Positions 1 through 4,369 of a stretch of 7,682 bases of DNA are shown in pieces. Below the pieces are notes generated by a model. That model worked only from the letters and a program-made list of their open reading frames with translations. It was not told where the DNA came from and ran no database searches. Source of the DNA: Anaerolineales bacterium (lineage in GTDB: Bacteria; Chloroflexota; Anaerolineae; Anaerolineales; UBA4823); assembly GCA_022865865.1 (NCBI GenBank), contig JALHTN010000695.1:1-7682 (forward strand), given 5' to 3'. The number at the start of each line of letters is the position of its first letter. The first letter of the stretch is position 1. The position numbers and the translations under genes are program-made.

Positions 1-5
1 ATATC

Positions 6-14
6 AAAGGTGAT
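6..14 (+). promoter_or_regulatory. ribosome binding site of ftsQ
   Basis: AAAGGTGAT matches the 16S rRNA anti-Shine-Dalgarno sequence over AGGTGAT and lies 5 nt before the ATG at 20. It supports the long FtsQ start rather than the internal ATG at 251, which would remove the basic N-terminal tail. The 19 bases before the gene are too few to say what lies upstream. Confidence 0.75.
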
Positions 15-19
15 GATTC

Positions 20-1006
20 ATGACGGCTAAAGGTATACAAACGCGCGCTGATCTACTTCGTGAGAAACGGGAAACACAACCCCGGAAAAGGAAATCGGAA
101 TCGAAGCGCCGTTCCCAGACATTAACCAGTGGAGGGTCACCTCCTGTCTTGGTGCGGGGAGGTGCAGCTGCGTCTCTTTCGCATAGTCGTACAAAGGATA
201 AGCTCAACCGGCGGCGATTTGATATTGCTTTGAATGGTCAGGGTGCAGAAATGAGGCTTCCCTCGATTCCTGCTGTCGGTTTGGGTTGGCGTTTGGTCTC
301 GGCTGTGCTTATTGGTGCTCTGGGTTTTCTGATCTATTTCCTCTGGTCTTCTCCTTTCTTTAATGTGGAAGCAATTGATGTGACAGGTTTGGTGCGACTG
401 TCGAATGATGAGATAAATGCGGTCGCAGATGTTGTTGGAAAATCAATCATATTCGTTGATCCAATGAAAGTTGAGCAAGAATTGCGTGTAGCATTTCCTG
501 AACTGGATAATATTTCAGTTGAAACAGAAGTCCCCAATAAAGTTTTGGTGAATTTAGTTGAACGGCAGCTAGTGCTGGCGTGGCAGCAAGCTGATCAAAC
601 CTATTGGATTGATGAGAACGGAATGGCTTATTTGCCTCATGGTGATGGTAATCCTGCTATCACAGTTCAGGGCAGTGATTTAATAGTCCCCCCAACAGTA
701 GAGAGTGAAGCATTAGAAGATGGAAAGGTTCCAGTTCAAACGCTTCCAGTTGGATTGGTCGATTCAATTCTCACATTAAGTCAACAATTACCTGAAAACT
801 CACCCATCACTTATGACAATCAACATGGACTAGGTTGGTTTGATCCTCGAGGGTGGCAAGTTTATTTTGGATCTGGTGGGGAAGATATGGAAATTAAGTG
901 GAAAGTTTATTGGAAAACCTTTAAACGGTTGAAAAAAGCGGGTATACGACCCGCATTTATCAGCGTGGAACATGTTCACGCACCGTATTATCGCCTGGAG
1001 CGGTAA
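20..1006 (+). CDS. ftsQ: Cell division protein FtsQ (POTRA domain)
   Basis: FtsQ/DivIB is a bitopic membrane protein of the divisome. It bridges early cytoplasmic division proteins to the FtsB/FtsL and septal peptidoglycan synthesis machinery. The 328-residue product has a long, strongly basic cytoplasmic tail (about 1-88), one transmembrane helix (about 91-109, from RLVSAVLIGALGF onward) and a FtsQ-type POTRA domain (about 112-182). The POTRA domain starts FFNVEAIDVTG, has the G-x-x-I-x-x-V-D core near 140-147 and ends with the typical V-x-ER at 179-182. The FtsQ beta region follows to the C-terminus and includes YWIDENGMAY at 195-204. The start is set by a good ribosome binding site. The stop is 2 bp before ftsA, so the two are very likely co-transcribed and translationally coupled. 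The tail is longer than the short cytoplasmic segment of E. coli FtsQ. The identity is strong because of domain order plus the ftsA and ftsZ neighbours. Confidence 0.93.
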   Translation: MTAKGIQTRADLLREKRETQPRKRKSESKRRSQTLTSGGSPPVLVRGGAAASLSHSRTKDKLNRRRFDIALNGQGAEMRLPSIPAVGLGWRLVSAVLIGALGFLIYFLWSSPFFNVEAIDVTGLVRLSNDEINAVADVVGKSIIFVDPMKVEQELRVAFPELDNISVETEVPNKVLVNLVERQLVLAWQQADQTYWIDENGMAYLPHGDGNPAITVQGSDLIVPPTVESEALEDGKVPVQTLPVGLVDSILTLSQQLPENSPITYDNQHGLGWFDPRGWQVYFGSGGEDMEIKWKVYWKTFKRLKKAGIRPAFISVEHVHAPYYRLER

Positions 1007-1008
1007 AA

Positions 1009-2244
1009 ATGGACGAACCGATTATCGTCGGAATTGATATTGGCACCACAAAAATTTGTACCCTCGTGGGTCGAATAGAAGAGGATGGGCTCTTACGCAT
1101 CCTTGGAGTTGGGATTGAACCATCACAAGGGATGCGTAAGGGTGTCCCGGTGGATGTCCGGGCGGTGACCCAGGCCATTTCTCGTTCAATTGAAAAGGCT
1201 GAACGTACCTCAGGTATGGAAATCACCTCGGCATTGGTCAGCCTGGCCGGATCACAAGTCTCATCTGTAAACAGCAGGGGAGTGGTTGGTGTTTCGGGTC
1301 GAACAATCAGCGAGGATGATGTAATCCGTTCTATGGAAGCTGCGCGAGCGGTGGCAATACCTCATAACCGCGAGGTCATCCATGTAATCCAACGCGGATT
1401 TACTGTTGATGGGCAACCCGGAATTCGCATGCCATTAGGCATGCATGGATATCGCCTAGAAGTAGAAACTCATATCATCACTGTTGCGGCGTCCGCAGTG
1501 GAGAATCTGAGAAATTGTGTTCTTCAAGCGGGTGCAAATACCAACCAATTCGTATTAAATCCACTAGCTTCTGCAGAAGTTGTACTCTCAGAGACAGAAC
1601 GGGAAATGGGAGTAGTTGTATGTGATGTTGGTGGCGGTACAACGGACATGGCGATATTTATCGAAGGTGATGTTTGGCATACGATGGTGCTGGGTGTTGG
1701 CGGTGATCACATCACCTCGGACATTGCGCATGGATTACGCTTGCCGATTTCCCAGGCTGAAGAAATCAAGAAGCAACATGGTCATGCCGTTGAAACACAA
1801 ATTGGTGAGAACGAAGAATTTCATGTGCGCCCATTTGGAGAAGAAAACCCTCTTCAGGTTCGGCGTCGCGAGCTGGCATTAATCATCGAAGCAAGAGTGG
1901 AAGAAATATTCAGCCTGGTATTACAGGAGATAAAGCGATCCGGATATGATGGATTGCTACCAGCAGGTATGGTCTTAACCGGAGGCTCAAGTGGAATTCC
2001 CGGCATCCACACTATCGCTTCCCAGGTATTAGGCCTACCGGTCAGAATCGCCCAGCCAGAGAATTTGATTGGTATGACAGACAAACTATATTCTCCAGCT
2101 TTTTCTACAAGCGTTGGTTTGTTGAAGTGGTCAATGTTGATGACTGAAATTGGTGGAGAGATTTCTCAACCAAGAGTTAGTTCACATAGAGGAGGTTTCG
2201 ATTGGGACTATGTAAAGAGCTTATTACGTCGCCTGTTTCCGTAG
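1009..2244 (+). CDS. ftsA: Cell division protein FtsA (actin-like membrane tether of FtsZ)
   Basis: FtsA is an actin-fold ATPase that polymerises on the inner face of the membrane, binds the FtsZ C-terminal peptide and recruits later division proteins. The 411-residue product has the usual length. The phosphate-1 loop is at about 7-21 (VGIDIGTTKICTLVG), the FtsA-specific 1C/SHS2 region at about 85-160, the phosphate-2 loop at 205-213 (CDVGGGTTD) and the adenosine motif at 323-332 (LTGGSSGIPG). The last 14 residues (WDYVKSLLRRLFP) follow a Gly/Ser/Arg-rich linker and form a basic amphipathic helix, matching the membrane-targeting sequence of the family. The start at 1009 has GGAG at 997-1000, inside the end of ftsQ. 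Nothing is missing or truncated. MreB- and DnaK-like proteins share the fold, but the C-terminal helix and the position between ftsQ and ftsZ settle the identity. Confidence 0.96.
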   Translation: MDEPIIVGIDIGTTKICTLVGRIEEDGLLRILGVGIEPSQGMRKGVPVDVRAVTQAISRSIEKAERTSGMEITSALVSLAGSQVSSVNSRGVVGVSGRTISEDDVIRSMEAARAVAIPHNREVIHVIQRGFTVDGQPGIRMPLGMHGYRLEVETHIITVAASAVENLRNCVLQAGANTNQFVLNPLASAEVVLSETEREMGVVVCDVGGGTTDMAIFIEGDVWHTMVLGVGGDHITSDIAHGLRLPISQAEEIKKQHGHAVETQIGENEEFHVRPFGEENPLQVRRRELALIIEARVEEIFSLVLQEIKRSGYDGLLPAGMVLTGGSSGIPGIHTIASQVLGLPVRIAQPENLIGMTDKLYSPAFSTSVGLLKWSMLMTEIGGEISQPRVSSHRGGFDWDYVKSLLRRLFP

Positions 2245-2341
2245 ATGCATTTATCTATCTACCTTTAAATTGGTAATGTTACCGGTATATCGAAAATAAC
2301 TAATTCACCATAAATCACATGATTCGAAGGAGAAGAAACGA
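2245..2341 (+). promoter_or_regulatory. ftsA-ftsZ intergenic region with short inverted repeats
   Basis: This 97-bp gap contains GGTAA-TG-TTACC (2272-2283), overlapping the 8-bp palindrome TACCGGTA (2280-2287). A weak promoter-like pair, TTTAAA (2264-2269) and TATATC (2286-2291) with a 16-bp spacer, matches four of six consensus bases in each box. The ribosome binding site AAGGAG (2327-2332) lies 9 nt before the ftsZ ATG and favours the start at 2342 over the in-frame ATG at 2351. No terminator is visible, so read-through from ftsA to ftsZ is likely, with a possible additional promoter here. Confidence 0.35.
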
Positions 2342-3481
2342 ATGAACGCAATGGTAAATCCCCCCAACCAAGTTGAATCCTTTGCTAACATCAAAGTTGT
2401 TGGTGTTGGCGGAGGCGGATGTAATGCCGTCGACCGAATGATTGAGGAAGGATTACACGGTGTAGAATTTATCGCTATAAATACTGATGCTCAGGCATTG
2501 ATGTTGTCCAAAGCACCAGTTAGGGTAAGAATCGGTGATAAATTGACCCGCGGATTAGGCTCAGGTGGTAATCCAGAGATGGGTAAAAAAGCTGCAGAAG
2601 AGTCAGCGGAAGAAATGTATGATGTCCTTCGAGGCGCCGATATGGTGTTCATCACCGGTGGTATGGGTGGTGGCACTGGAACTGGTGGTTGCTCAATTGT
2701 GGCTCAAATTGCCCGAGAGGTAGGCGCGCTCACCATCGGTGTGGTAACACGCCCGTTTACTTTTGAAGGATCGCGCCGCATTCAAGCTGCCGAAAGTGGT
2801 ATCGAACAACTCAAGGAACAAGCTGATACATTAATTGTGATTCCAAATGATCGCTTGCTGCAAATAGTTGACAAACGAGCGAATTTGCACGAAGCGTTCA
2901 ATATTGCAGACGATGTCCTGAGACAGGGCGTTCAAGGGATTTCTGAATTGATCACCGTACCAGGACTCATCAACTTAGACTTCGCAGATGTCCGAACGAT
3001 TATGTCTGAAGGTGGTGCGGCATTAATGGCTGTTGGAAACGCCAAAGGTGATGAAAGAGCGCGAGAAGCAGCTGAAAAAGCGATCTCCAGTGAATTGTTG
3101 GATATCACCATTGATGGTGCACGTGGAATCTTGTTCAATGTTACCGGTGGTCCAGATATGACTCTGTTTGAGGTCAACCAGGCAGCCGCGATCATAAAGG
3201 AGACCGCACACCCAGATGTCAATCTGATCTTCGGCGCCGTGATTGATCCAACATTTGGTGATGAGTTGCGCATAATCGTGATCGCGACTGGGTTTGAACA
3301 AACAGGTATTCCTCGCCGCCTATTGGAGAAATCATCCAAACCGCGAGAAAATGAGATTGCTCAATATCCAGAAACCAGCGATGTTTTAGCCAATACGGGT
3401 AAGCCATCAGATTTCCAACCACGAACATTCAATACCGAAGATCTGGATATTCCAACTTTCTTAAGAAATCGAACTCGATAG
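2342..3481 (+). CDS. ftsZ: Cell division GTPase FtsZ (tubulin homologue)
   Basis: FtsZ polymerises with GTP into the cytokinetic ring at midcell. The 379-residue product is close to the usual family length. The N-terminal Rossmann GTPase domain starts near residue 16 with the T1 loop [10 protein letters not shown] (21-30). The tubulin signature [10 protein letters not shown] is at 106-115. The T7 synergy loop NLDFADV is at 211-217, with N211, D213 and D216 corresponding to the residues that complete the GTPase site of the neighbouring subunit. The C-terminal domain runs to about 318, a short variable linker of about 45 residues follows, and the protein ends with the conserved peptide [13 protein letters not shown] (367-379), the binding site for FtsA and other partners. 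The only two cysteines (C27 and C117) lie directly beside the two GTP-binding glycine loops; C117 falls in GGCS, where AAP is common. It follows ftsA and is the last division gene here. Confidence 0.98.
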   Translation: MNAMVNPPNQVESFANIKVVGVGGGGCNAVDRMIEEGLHGVEFIAINTDAQALMLSKAPVRVRIGDKLTRGLGSGGNPEMGKKAAEESAEEMYDVLRGADMVFITGGMGGGTGTGGCSIVAQIAREVGALTIGVVTRPFTFEGSRRIQAAESGIEQLKEQADTLIVIPNDRLLQIVDKRANLHEAFNIADDVLRQGVQGISELITVPGLINLDFADVRTIMSEGGAALMAVGNAKGDERAREAAEKAISSELLDITIDGARGILFNVTGGPDMTLFEVNQAAAIIKETAHPDVNLIFGAVIDPTFGDELRIIVIATGFEQTGIPRRLLEKSSKPRENEIAQYPETSDVLANTGKPSDFQPRTFNTEDLDIPTFLRNRTR

Positions 3482-3508
3482 GGAAGTTAATTTGTCTTCG
3501 TATGCGAG

Positions 3509-3527
3509 GCATTTCATTGGGAAATGC
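3509..3527 (+). other. small perfect hairpin after ftsZ
   Basis: GCATTTC (3509-3515) and GAAATGC (3521-3527) are exact complements with the loop ATTGG, starting 28 bp after the ftsZ stop codon. The stem is modest in GC and no T-run follows. It may protect the 3' end of the ftsZ mRNA, but it is not a standard terminator. Confidence 0.4.
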
Positions 3528-3616
3528 TGAATAACATGTTCTAATCGGTTTTTGCCGAAAATGGTGGGATCGATTAGGGAAAATCAATATTTTAATGGGA
3601 AACTCTTGCTCGAATC

Positions 3617-3670
3617 ATGAGGCTCCTCATCCCCTTCCCGGGATTGCCTTCCCCTGGGATGGGGATGAGG
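3617..3670. repeat. GC-rich imperfect palindrome, possible repeat unit or terminator stem
   Basis: CCTCATCCCC (3625-3634) pairs perfectly with GGGGATGAGG (3661-3670). After one T-T mismatch the stem continues as TCCCGGG (3636-3642) with CCTGGGA (3653-3659), including one G-T wobble. This gives 17 pairs over 18 positions around a 10-nt loop. ATGAGG also occurs at 3617-3622, so the left arm CTCAT could pair instead with ATGAG just upstream around a 4-nt loop. The segment after the stem (3671-3686) is T-rich but lacks an uninterrupted T-run, so it could be a weak terminator. The C/G-rich look, unlike the AT-rich surroundings, also fits a dispersed intergenic palindromic repeat; copy number elsewhere cannot be seen here. 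Confidence 0.5.
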
Positions 3671-3720
3671 TCGGTTAATTTATTTCTGAAAATATTAAGG
3701 TTAGATTTGACTTGATTGGC

Positions 3721-3749
3721 TTGTCAATAAATCAGAGGTATGCTAGAAT
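3721..3749 (+). promoter_or_regulatory. sigma-70-type promoter for nrdR with extended -10
   Basis: TTGTCA (3721-3726) and TAGAAT (3744-3749) are separated by 17 bp, and TGC immediately before the -10 gives an extended -10 motif. Each box matches five of six consensus bases. The expected transcription start is near 3755-3757, giving a leader of about 80 nt before the nrdR ATG. This is the best promoter-like sequence in the non-coding parts of the window. Confidence 0.6.
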
Positions 3750-3753
3750 ACCT
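3736..3753. promoter_or_regulatory. candidate operator palindrome overlapping the nrdR -10
   Basis: AGGTATGCTAGAATACCT is symmetric at 16 of 18 positions: arms AGGTAT/ATACCT, centre CTAG, with one mismatched pair (G3742/A3747). It covers the whole -10 element, so a protein bound here would block RNA polymerase. It does not resemble the published NrdR box (ACAC-W-ATATAT-W-GTGT type). The regulator is unknown; autoregulation by a diverged NrdR site or another repressor are both possible. Confidence 0.45.
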
Positions 3754-3792
3754 GCCCAGCATATACCACATGTAGGGGTGGTCCTAATAACA

Positions 3793-3808
3793 CCGCCATA
3801 TATGGCGG
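3793..3808. promoter_or_regulatory. perfect 16-bp palindrome in the nrdR leader
   Basis: CCGCCATATATGGCGG is its own reverse complement and lies between the predicted transcription start and the nrdR ribosome binding site. As DNA it could be an operator. It shares the ATATAT core and four flanking C/G positions with the NrdR box consensus (10 of 16 positions), so a variant NrdR site is possible. As RNA it would fold into a stem of six pairs with a UAUA loop, ending 16 nt before the ribosome binding site. The sequence alone cannot separate the two roles. Confidence 0.45.
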
Positions 3809-3824
3809 CTTCATTTGTTCTAAT

Positions 3825-3831
3825 AAAGGGG
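3825..3831 (+). promoter_or_regulatory. ribosome binding site of nrdR
   Basis: AAAGGGG lies 5 nt before the ATG at 3837 but only 2 nt before the GTG at 3834. This spacing, and the family's standard N-terminus MRCPYC, places the start at 3837. Confidence 0.65.
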
Positions 3832-3836
3832 TTGTG

Positions 3837-4286
3837 ATGCGTTGTCCTTATTGTCAGGGTGAAGATTCTCGGGTAGTGGATACATCCCATGATACCCGAG
3901 GTGGAATTCGCCGTAGACGTGAGTGCAACAATTGCAGCCAACGATTCAGCACATATGAAAGGGCAATCCTCGCCAATCCCTTGTTGGTCAAGCAGGATGG
4001 TACACGTGAAGAATTCGACCGTGATAAATTGCTGGCCGGAATTCGAATTTCATGCGCCAAGAGACCGGTCTCTGCCGCAAAAATCGAGCGTTTAGTTGGA
4101 GAAATTGAATCAGCCCTTCAGGCGATGGGACGCTCAGAAGTGTCCTCTAGGGTTGTGGGGGACATGGTAATCGCCGGATTAAAGGAGATGGACCAGGTTG
4201 CTTATATCCGGTATGCAATTGTTTATCTCGGACTAGATGATTTGAGATCTATCCGGGACGAAATCGATCATTTACTTGATATCTAA
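3837..4286 (+). CDS. nrdR: Transcriptional repressor NrdR (zinc ribbon plus ATP-cone)
   Basis: NrdR represses ribonucleotide reductase genes when dATP is high. It senses ATP/dATP through its ATP-cone and binds paired NrdR boxes through a zinc ribbon. The 149-residue product has the standard length. The zinc ribbon is at 1-42: C3 and C6 (MRCPYC) and C30 and C33 (RRECNNCSQRFSTYER), with the arginine-rich DNA-contacting stretch RRRR at 25-28. The ATP-cone follows at about 46-136, with the usual VAYIRYAIVYLGLDD end at 121-135. The ATG at 3837 is chosen over the adjacent GTG at 3834 from ribosome binding site spacing and family N-termini. It is directly followed by nrdJ, its expected target. A strong promoter with a palindrome over its -10 suggests the gene is itself regulated. 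No class I or III RNR gene is visible here. Confidence 0.97.
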   Translation: MRCPYCQGEDSRVVDTSHDTRGGIRRRRECNNCSQRFSTYERAILANPLLVKQDGTREEFDRDKLLAGIRISCAKRPVSAAKIERLVGEIESALQAMGRSEVSSRVVGDMVIAGLKEMDQVAYIRYAIVYLGLDDLRSIRDEIDHLLDI

Positions 4287-4300
4287 TTTATTGTTTTTGT

Positions 4301-4333
4301 AAGAACATCTTCTCCCTCGGGATGTTTTTCTTT
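4301..4333 (+). terminator. weak intrinsic terminator or attenuator between nrdR and nrdJ
   Basis: AAGAACATC (4301-4309) pairs with GATGTTTTT (4321-4329), nine pairs including one G-U, around an 11-nt loop. A T-rich tract runs through 4325-4333 (TTTTTCTTT). The stem starts 14 bp after the nrdR stop. It contains only two G-C pairs, so it is likely leaky. The start of nrdJ is just 36 bp further on, with little room for a separate promoter, so partial read-through from nrdR into nrdJ is the simplest reading. Confidence 0.65.
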
Positions 4334-4344
4334 GCATAGAAGTT

Positions 4345-4352
4345 GGTATACC
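4345..4352. promoter_or_regulatory. GGTATACC palindrome upstream of nrdJ
   Basis: GGTATACC is an exact 8-bp palindrome 5 bp before the nrdJ ribosome binding site. Together with its flank it reads ATACCTGTC (4348-4356), nearly the same as ATACCTGCC (3748-3756) at the right arm of the palindrome over the nrdR -10. A shared regulator is conceivable, but short matches like this also arise by chance. Confidence 0.2.
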
Positions 4353-4356
4353 TGTC

Positions 4357-4363
4357 AGGAGGT
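4357..4363 (+). promoter_or_regulatory. ribosome binding site of nrdJ
   Basis: AGGAGGT is a near-ideal Shine-Dalgarno sequence 6 nt before the ATG at 4370. An in-frame TTG at 4343 lies upstream of it and would place the ribosome binding site inside the coding sequence, so the ATG is the true start. Confidence 0.85.
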
Positions 4364-4369
4364 AGATTA

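Larger units (their letters stand above)
3482..3720. other. ftsZ downstream non-coding region with hairpins
   Basis: No credible coding sequence or tRNA is visible in this stretch. It contains the perfect 7-bp stem GCATTTC/GAAATGC with a 5-nt loop (3509-3527), the 7-bp inverted repeat CTAATCG/CGATTAG (3541-3547 and 3571-3577) enclosing a small TCGG/CCGA hairpin, and the GC-rich hairpin at 3625-3670. It separates the division genes from the nucleotide genes and probably holds the 3' end of the ftsZ transcript. Neither of the first two hairpins is followed directly by a U-tract, so they are not convincing intrinsic terminators. Confidence 0.5.

Noticed and set aside
2932..3339. 135-codon open frame on the - strand inside ftsZ
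   Set aside because: It is fully antisense to conserved ftsZ sequence, shows no recognisable domain and looks like a codon-bias shadow.
3531..3542. AACATGTT palindrome as a LexA/SOS box
   Set aside because: The Gram-positive-type box needs GAAC-N4-GTTC; here the spacing between half-sites is 2 and the first G is absent.
3482..3836. Cobalamin riboswitch upstream of the B12-dependent reductase operon
   Set aside because: A B12 riboswitch would be expected to carry a B12-box such as GCCACTG and a roughly 200-nt conserved fold. No such box is visible, and the predicted leader after the promoter is only about 80 nt.
3834..3836. GTG start for nrdR one codon upstream
   Set aside because: It lies only 2 nt from the ribosome binding site, and NrdR proteins normally begin MRCP or MKCP, matching the ATG at 3837.
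3732..3941. Small - strand open frame across the nrdR promoter and start
   Set aside because: It overlaps the nrdR promoter, leader and zinc-ribbon codons, and its product has no recognisable pattern.
4287..4369. Paired canonical NrdR boxes directly upstream of nrdJ
   Set aside because: No ACAC-W-ATATAT-W-GTGT-like pair with the expected helical spacing is visible in this short gap.
4343..4369. nrdJ start at the in-frame TTG
   Set aside because: The added nine codons encode the ribosome binding site itself (AGGAGGT at 4357-4363), which is ideally placed for the ATG at 4370.
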